DNA of 64,000 nt from Amycolatopsis sp. 195334CR (lineage in GTDB: Bacteria; Actinomycetota; Actinomycetes; Mycobacteriales; Pseudonocardiaceae): the NCBI RefSeq assembly GCF_017309385.1, contig NZ_JAFJMJ010000001.1:1922001-1986000 (forward strand), given 5' to 3'. Position numbers and translations under genes: made by a program. This document shows, in pieces, positions 41,124 to 50,670 of the stretch. How positions within the stretch are numbered: position 1 is the first letter of the stretch; each line of letters starts with the position of its first letter. Under the pieces are notes generated by a model. That model saw nothing but the letters and a program-made list of their open reading frames with translations. It was not told the origin of the DNA and did no database searches.

Positions 41124-41584
41124 GCCAGCGTCCGCGCCTCGTGCTTGACCGGGAAGTTCACCGACCGCGCGATGAAGCACTTCGAATGCGCGACGGCGTG
41201 CAGTTTCTCCGCCGCCGCCACCATTTCCGGCTCGGCCACGGTGACCACCGGCCGCAGCGTCACCTCGCGGAACTGACCGCCGCCGTCGGCCTCCTCGACC
41301 ATCACGCCGTCCGCTTCGTCGGTGTAGCCGGTGATCACCACCTTCTGCGCCGACGCGAGCGCGAGCACCCACAGCATGTGGCACTCCGACAGCGAGGCGA
41401 CCAGCAGTTCCTCCGGATTCCAGCGGGTGCGGTCACCGAGGAAGGCCGGATCGGCCGAACCGGCCAGCACCGGCTTGCCCGGGATGTAGATGTCGTGCGC
41501 CCGCGAGTAGTCCCGGTAGCGCGCGGTGCCGTTGCCCTCGTTGCCCGTCCAGGTGACGGTCATGGCGTAGCGGTGTTCCTTCAT
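41120..41584 (-). CDS. OsmC family peroxiredoxin-like protein
   Basis: 154 residues. The two redox cysteines of OsmC/Ohr proteins are in SLSECHMLWVLALA and VAHSKCFIARSV. The rest (YAMTVTWTGNEG, NPEELLVASL) follows the family. These proteins reduce organic hydroperoxides in the cytosol. The ATG at 41584 is preferred over an earlier in-frame start because GGAGG lies upstream and homologues begin with this strand. It is divergent from the gntR gene with the TCGTATACA sites in between, and coupled to the cupin gene. Confidence 0.92.
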   Translation of the reverse strand: MKEHRYAMTVTWTGNEGNGTARYRDYSRAHDIYIPGKPVLAGSADPAFLGDRTRWNPEELLVASLSECHMLWVLALASAQKVVITGYTDEADGVMVEEADGGGQFREVTLRPVVTVAEPEMVAAAEKLHAVAHSKCFIARSVNFPVKHEARTLA

Positions 41585-41620
41585 CTGACGCACGTCCTCC
41601 AGTTCCGTGGCATGTACTAT

Positions 41621-41640
41621 TCGTATACAGGTCGTATACA
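41621..41640. promoter_or_regulatory. Two TCGTATACA sites, candidate GntR operator
   Basis: TCGTATACA at 41621-41629 and again at 41632-41640, 11 bp apart so on the same helical face, directly before gntR. A related TGTATACA palindrome lies in the MFS/DUF2848 promoter. Confidence 0.6.
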
Positions 41641-41656
41641 AAACCTAGGGGGATGG

Positions 41657-42289
41657 ATGGCCGCCCGGTCCGGCCGCGAGAAGGCCTACGAGTTCCTCAA
41701 GGGTGCCGTGCTGCCCGATCCCGCCGCACAGGGCCAGTTCATCAGCGAACAGGACCTGGCGAGCCGGATCGGTGTCTCGCGCACGCCGATCCGGGAGGCG
41801 CTGCTCATGCTCGCCGCCGAGGACCTGGTGCAGCTCGTGCCCAACCGCGGTGCCTACATCGCCCCGCTCACCGGCCGCGACCTCGCCGAGCTGATCGAAC
41901 TGCGCGGCATGATGGAGCGCTTCGCCGCGGAGAAGACCATCGCCGGTGACGGCGCCCCGGTCGACCGGATGCGCGCCACCCTCCGGCAGCAGGCCGAACT
42001 GGCGGATCCCAGTCAGGCCAAGGAGTTCATCGAGCTGGACACGGTGTTCCACACGCACCTGATCGAGGCCGCGGGCAACGCCATGCTCAGCAAGGCCTAC
42101 GCCGGACTGCGTGACCGGCAGCTGCGGGCCGGGCTGGTCGCGTTGTTCGCCTGCCCGAACCGCCAGCACGCCGTCTGCGAGGAGCACCAGGCGATCGTCG
42201 ACGGCCTGGCGGCGCGGGACCTCGCCGCCACGCACGCCGCCATCGACCACCACCTCGGCACCACCCTCAAACTTCAGTTGACCAGCTGA
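41657..42289 (+). CDS. GntR family regulator (FCD subfamily)
   Basis: 210 residues. The winged helix at about 1-70 (EKAYEFLKGAVLPD, then FISEQDLASRIGVSRTPIREAL, LVPNRGAYI) is followed by an all-helical FCD ligand domain (about 75-205) with potential metal/ligand His residues (FHTHLIEAAGN and EEHQAIVDGL). FCD regulators usually sense carboxylate catabolites. The ATG at 41657 has AGGGGG close upstream. It overlaps the end of the convergent MFS gene by 16 bp. It probably controls itself, the MFS gene and the DUF2848 gene. Confidence 0.92.
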   Translation: MAARSGREKAYEFLKGAVLPDPAAQGQFISEQDLASRIGVSRTPIREALLMLAAEDLVQLVPNRGAYIAPLTGRDLAELIELRGMMERFAAEKTIAGDGAPVDRMRATLRQQAELADPSQAKEFIELDTVFHTHLIEAAGNAMLSKAYAGLRDRQLRAGLVALFACPNRQHAVCEEHQAIVDGLAARDLAATHAAIDHHLGTTLKLQLTS

Positions 42290-43593
42290 CCGGCGTTGTC
42301 GTGGGCCTCGTACTCGGCCGGGTCGGGGTCGCGCCCGATCAGCACGCCGATGATCGTCACGATCGCGGTCACCAGCACGTAGGCGGCGATCGCCAGCCAG
42401 GTGCCGAACCCGGCGAACAACGCGGTGAACAGCAGTGGCGCCAGCGCCCCGCCGACCACCCCGGCGAGCGTGTAGCCGAGTGAGCTGCCGGTGTAGCGCA
42501 GGCGCGGCGAGAACTGCTCGGTGACCAGCGCGGCCTGCGGGCCGTACAGCAGCGCGTGGATCACCAGCGCGAGCACGATGCCGACCACCACGGCGAGGAA
42601 CGAGCCGGTGCTGACCATCGGGAAGAAGATGAACGGCCAGATCCCGGCGGCGATCGTGCCCGCCAGGTAGAGCTTGCGCCGGTTGACCCGGTCCGAGAGC
42701 GCGCCTGCCGCCGGGATGAGCACCAGCTGGAAGGCCGAGCCGATCATCACCGCGGTCAGCCCTTCGCTGCGCGACATGTCGAGTTCCTGCGTCATGTAGG
42801 TCAGCACGAAAACGGTGAACAGCGCGTAGAGCACGTCGGGGCAGACGCGGATCAGCACGGCCGCGACCAGGCCGCGGCGCTCGTCGCGGAACACCTCGGA
42901 GATCGGCGCCTCCGGCCGGTCGCCCTTCTCCGCGATCTTCTTGAACACCGGGGTTTCTTCCAGCTTCAGGCGAATCCACAGTCCGAAGAGGACGAGCACG
43001 CCGGAGAGCAGGAAGGCGATCCGCCAGCCCCACGAGTTGAACTGGGCTTCGGTGAGCAGGACGGCCAGCAGCGCGAGCACGCCGTTGGCGAGCAGGTTGC
43101 CCGCGGGCGGGCCGACCTGGGCGGCCGACGCCCAGAACCCGCGTTTCCGCGGATCCCCGAACTCACTGGAGAGGAGGACCGCACCACCCCACTCGCCGCC
43201 GATGCCGACGCCCTGCGCGAACCGGAGCGTGACCAGCAGCACCGCGGCGAGGCCGCCGATGTTCTCGTAGGTCGGCAGCACCCCGATCAGGAAGGTGGCG
43301 ACGCCGGTCAGGATCAGCGTGAACACCAGCACGCGCTTGCGGCCGATCACGTCGCCGAGCCTGCCGAAGACAAAACCGCCGAGCGGGCGGGCCAGGTAAC
43401 CGACGGCGTAGGTGGAGAAGGCGGCCATGGTGCCGACGAGCTTGTCGCCCGCCGGGAAGAACAACTCGCCGAAGATGGTCGCCGCGGCGACCGAGTAGGC
43501 GGCGAAGTCGTACCACTCCAGCGCGGTCCCGGACAGGCTCGCCGCGAAGGCGCGCCGCAGCGAGCGGCCGTCCACCTGTTCTTGTGCAGTCAT
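42274..43593 (-). CDS. MHS-type MFS transporter (metabolite:H+ symporter)
   Basis: 439 residues with 12 predicted helices. The start GTALEWYDFAAYSVAAATIFG and the loop GRLGDVIGRKRVLV are characteristic of the MHS subfamily (ShiA, KgtP, ProP-type), which import carboxylates or betaines with protons. RFAQGVGIGGEWGGAVLLSSE carries the usual charged helix-4 motif. Divergent DUF2848 and nearby GntR imply uptake of a catabolised organic acid; the substrate is unknown. Confidence 0.9.
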   Translation of the reverse strand: MTAQEQVDGRSLRRAFAASLSGTALEWYDFAAYSVAAATIFGELFFPAGDKLVGTMAAFSTYAVGYLARPLGGFVFGRLGDVIGRKRVLVFTLILTGVATFLIGVLPTYENIGGLAAVLLVTLRFAQGVGIGGEWGGAVLLSSEFGDPRKRGFWASAAQVGPPAGNLLANGVLALLAVLLTEAQFNSWGWRIAFLLSGVLVLFGLWIRLKLEETPVFKKIAEKGDRPEAPISEVFRDERRGLVAAVLIRVCPDVLYALFTVFVLTYMTQELDMSRSEGLTAVMIGSAFQLVLIPAAGALSDRVNRRKLYLAGTIAAGIWPFIFFPMVSTGSFLAVVVGIVLALVIHALLYGPQAALVTEQFSPRLRYTGSSLGYTLAGVVGGALAPLLFTALFAGFGTWLAIAAYVLVTAIVTIIGVLIGRDPDPAEYEAHDNAGQLVN

Positions 43594-43606
43594 CGCTCAC
43601 ATCCCG

Positions 43607-43648
43607 TTTGGCTATGGTGCCGAGTTGCGGTAATACTGGTTGTATACA
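43607..43648 (+). promoter_or_regulatory. DUF2848-gene promoter with overlapping TGTATACA site
   Basis: TTTGGC at 43607-43612 and TAATAC at 43631-43636 with an 18-bp spacer make a plausible promoter. The palindrome TGTATACA at 43641-43648 covers the expected start, where a GntR repressor would block transcription. Confidence 0.5.
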
Positions 43649-43696
43649 TCTTGCATGCGCAAGTCCCAATTGAGTTTTCCCTGGTCAGGAGGTCAC

Positions 43697-44386
43697 ATGC
43701 CGGAGTACCCACGGCTCAGCTTCGCCCTTCCGGACGGCAGCGAAGTGCACACGGACGTGCACACGCTGCTCAACGCGGGTTACGCCGGCCGCAGTCAGGA
43801 CGACGTCGCCGCGCACGTCGCGGAGCTGGCCGAGCTGGGCGTTCCGGCACCGGCGACCACGCCCGCGCTGTACCCGGTGGCGCCGTACCTGGCCAGCCAG
43901 ACCGACGAGGTGCCGGTGCAGCACGACCGCACCTCGGGCGAGGCGGAGTGGGCACTGGTGATCACCGGCCCGGCGCCGGAGGACGTGCTGCTGACCGCGG
44001 CCTGCGACCACACCGACCGCGCGCTGGAGGTGCACGGGGTGGCGTGGAGCAAGAACGCCGGACCGGACGTGCTCGCGCGGAAGGCGTGGCGGCTCGTCGA
44101 CGTGGCCGATCGGCTCGACGACCTGGTGCTGCGGGCGTGGGCGGGTGACGTCGAGATCCAGAACGGGAAGCTCGCGGAGTTGCTGACGCCCGCGTACTGG
44201 CTGGACGTGCTGCGGGCGCGCGGGTGGTACGAGCCGGGCGTGGTGCTGATCTCGGGCACGATCCCGATGCACCACGGGGTGGACCAGTTCACCTCGTCGT
44301 GGCGGGTGGAACTCAGCGACCCGGCGACGGGGAACGTGATCGACCTGGCCTACCGGGTGCGCCCGCTGCCGGAGCCCATCGGCTGA
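43697..44386 (+). CDS. DUF2848 family protein
   Basis: 229 residues of the DUF2848 family, related by fold to fumarylacetoacetate hydrolases. VDVADRLDDLVLRAW and VVLISGTIPMHHGVDQF (about 185-200) are the best-conserved parts. The function is unproven; with an MHS importer and a GntR regulator it is probably a catabolic hydrolase. AGGAGG ahead of the ATG fixes the start. A 23-bp perfect palindrome begins 3 nt after the stop. Confidence 0.85.
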   Translation: MPEYPRLSFALPDGSEVHTDVHTLLNAGYAGRSQDDVAAHVAELAELGVPAPATTPALYPVAPYLASQTDEVPVQHDRTSGEAEWALVITGPAPEDVLLTAACDHTDRALEVHGVAWSKNAGPDVLARKAWRLVDVADRLDDLVLRAWAGDVEIQNGKLAELLTPAYWLDVLRARGWYEPGVVLISGTIPMHHGVDQFTSSWRVELSDPATGNVIDLAYRVRPLPEPIG

Positions 44387-44388
44387 TT

Positions 44389-44441
44389 GCTATGAGTGGG
44401 GCATTACTTGCGTTGAATGCAAGTAATGCCCCACTCATAGC
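44389..44441. terminator. Perfect 23-bp palindrome between convergent genes
   Basis: The arm 44389-44411 (starts GCTATGAGTGGGGCATTAC) is exactly complementary to 44419-44441, with loop GTTGAAT. It starts 3 nt after the DUF2848 stop and ends 5 nt from the stop of the convergent gene. It would terminate transcription from both sides. Confidence 0.8.
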
Positions 44442-44446
44442 ATTGG

Positions 44447-45031
44447 TCAGCCGCGCGGCGGGTACTGCGGCGGCGGGTAGCCCGGCGGTTGCTGCGGCGG
44501 TTGCTGCGGCGGGTACGGCTGCTGGTACTGCTGCTGCGGATATCCCTGAGGCGGGTAGCCCGGTTGCTGGCCCTGCGGCGGGTACTGACCCTGCGGCGGG
44601 TACCCGGCTTGCTGGGCCTGCGGCGGGTGGACCGGTTGCTGGCCCTGCGGCGGGAATCCCGGCGGCGGGCCCGAGGGCGGCAGCTGCGCCGGCGGCGGGC
44701 CCGCGGGCGGGAACTGGCCGGACACCGGTCCGTCGGGGCGCTTCTTCCGGAACTGCGTGTAGGTCCAGAAAGCCCCACCGCCGAGCATCAGCACGCCGCC
44801 GCCCAGGAGGAGCCAGCCGGTCCGCGTGTTGCTCGCCTGCTGCTCCTCCATCGAGCGCTCGGTGGACGAGGAACCACCACGCCGAGACGACGAGGTCTCG
44901 TGGCAGGTGTCGCCGGCGCTCATCGTCTGGCTGCCGCACTTCACCGTGTCGTCGCTGAGGGTCACGATGCCGCCGATCAGCAGGAAAACTCCCACCACGG
45001 TGGTCAGGACGGCATAGATCTTGTCCCGCAA
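44447..45031 (-). CDS. Two-helix membrane protein with Pro/Gln/Gly/Tyr-rich tail
   Basis: 194 residues. The first membrane helix is at about 5-25 (IYAVLTTVVGVFLLIGGIV). An extracytoplasmic loop with two cysteines (CGSQTMSAGDTC) and a Ser/Arg-rich part comes next. The second helix is at about 70-92 (GWLLLGGGVLMLGGGAFW). The cytoplasmic tail (about 100-194) consists of repeats such as YPPQG, QQPGYPPQG and YPPQQPPQ. Such tails can bind partners or phase separate. There are no enzymatic motifs. Unknown function. Confidence 0.85.
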   Translation of the reverse strand: MRDKIYAVLTTVVGVFLLIGGIVTLSDDTVKCGSQTMSAGDTCHETSSSRRGGSSSTERSMEEQQASNTRTGWLLLGGGVLMLGGGAFWTYTQFRKKRPDGPVSGQFPPAGPPPAQLPPSGPPPGFPPQGQQPVHPPQAQQAGYPPQGQYPPQGQQPGYPPQGYPQQQYQQPYPPQQPPQQPPGYPPPQYPPRG

Positions 45032-45074
45032 GACTCCCCCTCAGCGACGAGAACGGCCTTCATCTTGGCACGCC

Positions 45075-46535
45075 TCAGCGCACCCCGGACATCAACTTCC
45101 GGATGACCGGCGTGGCCAGCACCAGCAGCACACCGATGCCGATGCAGATCGCGCCCAGCGTGCCGAAGTACGCCCCTTCGTTCTCCGCGCTGTAGAACCG
45201 CGCCAGCCAGCCGGACAGCGCCGTGCCCAGCGCCACCGACAGGAAGTTCAGCGCGACCATCTGCGTCGGGAACGCCGCCGGCGCCAGCTTCGTCGACAAC
45301 GACAGGCCGACCGGCGAGAGGCTCAGCTCGGCCAGCGTCACCACGAAGATGATCCCGACCAGCGCGAGCAGCGGCGTCGACGCCGGACCGCCCCCGGCCA
45401 GCGGCAGGAACAGCAGGAACGAAACGCCCGCGATCCCGGTGCCCAGCGCGAACTTGAGCGGTGACGACGGCTGCCGCTCGCCCAGCTTGGTCCAGACCGC
45501 CGCGACCACCGGCGCCAGCAGCAGGATGAACACCGGGTTCACCGAGTTCATCCAGGACACCGGCATCTCCCAGCCGAACAGGTTCCGGTTCAGCCGCTCG
45601 TCTGTGTACGCCGCGATCACGGTGAACTGCTGCTGGAACAACGCGAAGAAGGCGGCGCTGGCGATGAACATCGGCACGAACGAGACCACCCGCCTGCGCT
45701 CCACCGGCGTGGTCTTCTTGCTGGTCAGCAACACCGCGAAGTACGCCACCGAGGCGACGACGATGACCAGGATGGTGCGGTCGGACAGGTTCTCCGCGGT
45801 GACGAACCCGGTCAGCACGGCCACCACGATCAACGCGACCGCGGCCACCGCGATCCCCGCGACCAGCGGACGCCGGTTGGCGGGCAACGGGTTCGGCACC
45901 TCGCGCCCGCTGTCCGGCAGGTTCTTCCGGCCCAGCGTGTACTGGACCAGTCCGGCCGCCATGCCGATCGCGGCCAGCCCGAAGCCGTAGTGGAAGCCCA
46001 GTTCCTCCTGCGCCAGCCCGGTCAGCAGCGGACCGATCCAGCCACCGAGGTTGACGCCCATGTAGAACAGCGTGAAGCCGCCGTCGCGGCGTTCGTCGTG
46101 CTCGCCGTAGAGCCCGCCGACCAGCGCGGTGGCGTTGCCCTTCAGCCCGCCGCTGCCCAGCGCCACGCACACCAGGCCGACGCCGACCCCGGCGAACCCG
46201 GGCAGCAGCGCCAGGGAGATGTGCCCGATCATGATCAGCACCGCGCTGTAGAACAGCGTGCGCTCGGATCCGAGCAGGCGGTCGGCGATCCAGGCGCCGA
46301 CGACGGTGGAGAGGTAGACCAGGCCGCCGTACGCGCCGACGATGCCGAGCGCGGTCGGCTTCTCCAGGCCGAGGCCGCCGTCCGTGGTCGAGTAGTAGAG
46401 GTAGATGGCGAGAATGCCCTGCATCCCGTAGAAGGAGAAGCGTTCCCACATCTCGACGCCGAAGAGGTTCGCCAGCCCTCGTGGGTGCCCGAAGAACCCC
46501 TTGTCCTTGCCGACCTCGGTAGAGGTAGTACTCAC
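45075..46535 (-). CDS. POT/PTR family peptide:H+ symporter
   Basis: 486 residues with about 14 helices. The ExxER signature for proton coupling is in FGVEMWERFSFYGMQG near the N-terminus. GAYGGLVYLSTVVGAWIADR and FTLFYMGVNLGGWIGPLL are the other POT family boxes. It imports di- and tripeptides using the proton gradient. The GTG at 46535 (VSTTSTEVGKDKGFFGHP) has CAGGA upstream, so I prefer it to an ATG 24 nt earlier that lacks one. A near-palindrome GTTGTCAG/CTGTCAAC lies just upstream. Confidence 0.93.
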   Translation of the reverse strand: MSTTSTEVGKDKGFFGHPRGLANLFGVEMWERFSFYGMQGILAIYLYYSTTDGGLGLEKPTALGIVGAYGGLVYLSTVVGAWIADRLLGSERTLFYSAVLIMIGHISLALLPGFAGVGVGLVCVALGSGGLKGNATALVGGLYGEHDERRDGGFTLFYMGVNLGGWIGPLLTGLAQEELGFHYGFGLAAIGMAAGLVQYTLGRKNLPDSGREVPNPLPANRRPLVAGIAVAAVALIVVAVLTGFVTAENLSDRTILVIVVASVAYFAVLLTSKKTTPVERRRVVSFVPMFIASAAFFALFQQQFTVIAAYTDERLNRNLFGWEMPVSWMNSVNPVFILLLAPVVAAVWTKLGERQPSSPLKFALGTGIAGVSFLLFLPLAGGGPASTPLLALVGIIFVVTLAELSLSPVGLSLSTKLAPAAFPTQMVALNFLSVALGTALSGWLARFYSAENEGAYFGTLGAICIGIGVLLVLATPVIRKLMSGVR

Positions 46536-46766
46536 GATGTGTCCATCCTGTCGAGACATCGTTGTCAGACACTGTCAACGCGCATGGTAGGACTGCCGGT
46601 TAACAACGAACAGGTCCGGTCGTATTGACGGTGGTGTCTGCCAAGTCACCCGTGGGGAAGGCCACCTTCGCCACCGCGGCCACCCGTTCGAGCGCTAAAA
46701 TCGCGTAAAGGTGTGCCGGGAAGTCTGGTCGGCGAAGCTGGACCCGACCCCGGAAACGGAGCCCGC

Positions 46767-47978
<1,212 letters not shown>

Positions 47979-48018
47979 TGGCGCGCCCGCCGAGCCCGAT
48001 CATCGAGCACGTGGCACG

Positions 48019-48519
48019 ATGAAGCCCGTGAGCAGCCCCAAGCACCAACTCAACGATGCCGATGGCATGGGCGCCGTCCCCTACCTGCCGCTGTCCGACG
48101 ACAGCGAGCGCAACGGGGACCAGTCGATCGGTGCGCTGGTCAAGGACGCCACACAGCACCTGTCGACACTGGTCCGGGCCGAGGTCGAACTGGCCAAATC
48201 GGAGGTCGTCGGCGAGGTCAAGAAGGGCGTCAAGGGCAGCGTTTTCTTCGTCATCGCCCTGGTCGTCGCGCTGTACAGCTCGTTCTTCTTCTTTTTCTTC
48301 CTCGGTGAACTGCTGTCCGAGTGGCTGCAGCGCTGGGCCGCCTTCGGCATCGTGTTCGCGCTGATGCTGGTGGTCGCCGCGCTGTTCGGCTTCCTCGGCT
48401 ACCGCAAGGTGAAGAAGATCCGCGCGCCGGAACGCACGATCGACAGCGTCAAGGAAACCGCCGCCGCGCTGAAGACGCGCCAGCCGTCCGGGGACGAACT
48501 CCCCGCGGTGCGCGACTGA
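48019..48519 (+). CDS. Phage-holin-family-like membrane protein (DUF1469, Rv3669-like)
   Basis: 166 residues. The amphipathic helix DQSIGALVKDATQHLSTLVRAEVELAKSEV (about 34-63) is typical of DUF1469 proteins, followed by two membrane helices (about 74-95 with a run of Phe, and about 107-128). A basic linker YRKVKKIRAPERTIDSVKE leads to a short tail. The cellular role is not known; actinobacterial homologues sit next to the alpha/beta-hydrolase and marP, as here. ATG 48019 or GTG 48028 could start it. Confidence 0.88.
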   Translation: MKPVSSPKHQLNDADGMGAVPYLPLSDDSERNGDQSIGALVKDATQHLSTLVRAEVELAKSEVVGEVKKGVKGSVFFVIALVVALYSSFFFFFFLGELLSEWLQRWAAFGIVFALMLVVAALFGFLGYRKVKKIRAPERTIDSVKETAAALKTRQPSGDELPAVRD

Positions 48520-48527
48520 GCCTGCGC

Positions 48528-49469
48528 GTGCACGCCGGCCCCGATCCGTCGATCGTGCGGATCGACGGGCCCTGGACCCACCGCGACGTCTCGGCCAACG
48601 GCATCCGGCTGCACGTCGCCGAACTGGGTTCGGGGCCGCTGGTGTTGCTGCTGCACGGTTTCGGCGAGTTCTGGTGGGCCTGGCACGCCCAGCTGACCGG
48701 ACTGGCCGAGGCCGGGTTCCGGGTGGTCGCCGCGGATCTGCGCGGGTACGGGGACTCCGACAAACCGCCACGCGGGTACGACGCGTGGACGCTCGCCGGT
48801 GATGTCGCGGGCCTGGTCAAGGCGCTCGGGGAGCGCCGCGCGCATCTGGTCGGGCACGCCTGGGGCGGCATGCTCGCCTGGACCGCCGCGACCCTGCACC
48901 CGCGCGTCGCCGCTTCGGTGAGCGCGCTCGGCGCCGCGCACCCGCTGGCGCTGCGGGGTTCCGTGGCCAGAACGGCGTGGCGCGGCCGGGGCGGCAACCA
49001 GGCGCGCGCGATCGGGCACCTCTTCGGCTTCCAGGTGCCGATGGCGCCGGAACGCAAACTCGTCCGGGACGACGCCGCCGAGGTGGAGCGGCTGATGCGG
49101 GGCTGGTCCGGTCCTCAGTGGACGGAGACGGCCGAGTTCACCGAAGCGGCGGCGAAGTTCCGCCAGGCGATCCAGGTGCCCGGGGTGGCGCACAGCTCGC
49201 TGGAGTACTACCGCTGGGCCTTCCGGGCGCAGTTCCGGGGTGAAGGCAGGCGGTTCACCGAAGCCGCCGACAAACCGAGCCCGGTGCCGGTGCTGCAACT
49301 GCACGGCCAGGAGGACCGCTGCGTGCTGCCGCGCACGGTCACCGCCTCCGAACGCTGGCTGGGCCCGGACTCGGTGCTGGCCACGCTCGCCGGCGTCGGC
49401 CACTACCCGCACCTGGAAGCCCCTCAGCGCACCACCGAAATCCTGACCCAATTCCTGACCAAGCGCTGA
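48528..49469 (+). CDS. Alpha/beta hydrolase, EphE-like, lacking the nucleophile
   Basis: 313 residues, epoxide-hydrolase-like fold, matching the Rv3670 (ephE) position. LLLHGFGEFWWAWHAQL (oxyanion region HGF), AADLRGYGDSDKP and C-terminal GVGHYPHLEAP (catalytic His) are conserved. The nucleophile elbow reads VGHAWGGM, however, where epoxide hydrolases have GHDWGG, so Ala takes the place of the catalytic Asp. The reading GTC GGG CAC GCC TGG GGC is unambiguous. Hydrolysis by the usual mechanism is thus unlikely. It begins at a GTG 9 nt after the holin-like gene. Confidence 0.87.
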   Translation: MHAGPDPSIVRIDGPWTHRDVSANGIRLHVAELGSGPLVLLLHGFGEFWWAWHAQLTGLAEAGFRVVAADLRGYGDSDKPPRGYDAWTLAGDVAGLVKALGERRAHLVGHAWGGMLAWTAATLHPRVAASVSALGAAHPLALRGSVARTAWRGRGGNQARAIGHLFGFQVPMAPERKLVRDDAAEVERLMRGWSGPQWTETAEFTEAAAKFRQAIQVPGVAHSSLEYYRWAFRAQFRGEGRRFTEAADKPSPVPVLQLHGQEDRCVLPRTVTASERWLGPDSVLATLAGVGHYPHLEAPQRTTEILTQFLTKR

Positions 49470-49485
49470 GCCGAGCCGACCAGCG

Positions 49486-50670
49486 CTAGGCCGCGCAGGG
49501 GCCGGTGCTGACGGCGGCGCCGTAGCCCGAAGCGGCCGCCACCTCCGGCGCCACCTCCGCGGCGGTCAGCGTGAAGCCGGTGTCCGGGTCCTCGACCGCG
49601 GCACCGAAGACCACACCGATCACCTCGCCCTGCGGGTTCACCAGCGGACCACCGGAGTTCCCGCTACGGATCCCGGCGCGCACGGTGAACACGTCCCGCT
49701 GCACGGTGTTGGTGTCGTAGATGTCCGGTCCGCGCAGGGTGATCTGCTGCCGCACCCTGGCCGAGGTCGCGGTGTACGGGCCGTCGAGCGGGTAGCCGAG
49801 CGCGATCGCGTCGTCCCCGGCGCGGGCCGGCTGGTCGGCGAACTCCAGCGGTTCGGCCTCCAGCCGCGGCACGGCGAGGATCGCGACGTCGGTGGCCGGG
49901 TCGAAGTGGACCACCCTGGCCGGGAGCTTGCCTTCCGGCGTCTCGACCGCGGTCTCATCAGTGCCCGCGACCACGTGCGCGTTGGTCATCACCCGCTGCG
50001 GCGCGATCACGAAGCCGCTGCCCTCCAGCGCGCGCGAGCACGCGGGCGCGTTGCCCCTGACCTTGAGCACGCTGCCGCGCAGCTGGCGCACCACGGTGCT
50101 CGCCTGCAGGTTCTCGTCGGGCGGCGCCACATCGGCCTTCGGCGCCTGCTGGAACGGGGCCACGATGGACGGGAAGCCGGACGCGTCGAGCAGTTTGCGC
50201 AGCTCGTTCGGCAGGCCCTGCGCCGAATCCGGCATCACCTGGTCGACCCCGCCGAGCACGGTCGAGTTGTTGATCGCCTTGGACAGCCCGGGCAGGCCGG
50301 CCACGCTGGTCAGCGGCACCGCGATCAGCCAGGCGACCACGAAGACCACCAGGCCCTGCACGATCGCGCCGAGCGTGTTGTCCACTCCGGACAGCTTCGG
50401 CGAGCTGATCTTGTTCCGCAGCTTGCGCCCGGCCCACACGCCGAGCGTTTCCCCCAGCGCGACCAGGAACACCACCACGCCGACCACCACCGCCACGCGC
50501 AGCGCGGGGTTGTCGAACAGGTCCACGATCAGCGGCGCCAGCCGGATGCCGAGCACGGCCCCGGCCAGCACCCCGAGAAAGGCGGGCAGCGCGACGAGCA
50601 CGCCCTGACGCGCACCGGAGATCGCCGCCAGCACGGCCAGCAGCACCACGAGCACGTCGACCCAGTTCAC
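49486..50670 (-). CDS. marP: Membrane-bound serine protease MarP
   Basis: 394 residues, as in Rv3671c. Four N-terminal helices of CvpA type (about 3-120) are followed by an extracytoplasmic trypsin-like domain with H232 (TNAHVVAG), D261 (FDPATDVAIL) and S339 (IRSGNSGGPL). Cysteines 211 and 392 correspond to the redox-regulating disulfide of the mycobacterial enzyme. MarP supports acid and oxidative stress resistance by processing cell-wall enzymes. The GTG start overlaps the Nudix stop (GTGA). It heads into the convergent alpha/beta-hydrolase gene. Confidence 0.96.
   Translation of the reverse strand: MNWVDVLVVLLAVLAAISGARQGVLVALPAFLGVLAGAVLGIRLAPLIVDLFDNPALRVAVVVGVVVFLVALGETLGVWAGRKLRNKISSPKLSGVDNTLGAIVQGLVVFVVAWLIAVPLTSVAGLPGLSKAINNSTVLGGVDQVMPDSAQGLPNELRKLLDASGFPSIVAPFQQAPKADVAPPDENLQASTVVRQLRGSVLKVRGNAPACSRALEGSGFVIAPQRVMTNAHVVAGTDETAVETPEGKLPARVVHFDPATDVAILAVPRLEAEPLEFADQPARAGDDAIALGYPLDGPYTATSARVRQQITLRGPDIYDTNTVQRDVFTVRAGIRSGNSGGPLVNPQGEVIGVVFGAAVEDPDTGFTLTAAEVAPEVAAASGYGAAVSTGPCAA

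Noticed and set aside
48019..48519. The holin-like protein as part of a phage or lysis module
   Set aside because: It lies in a chromosomal block shared with mycobacteria and no phage genes are adjacent.
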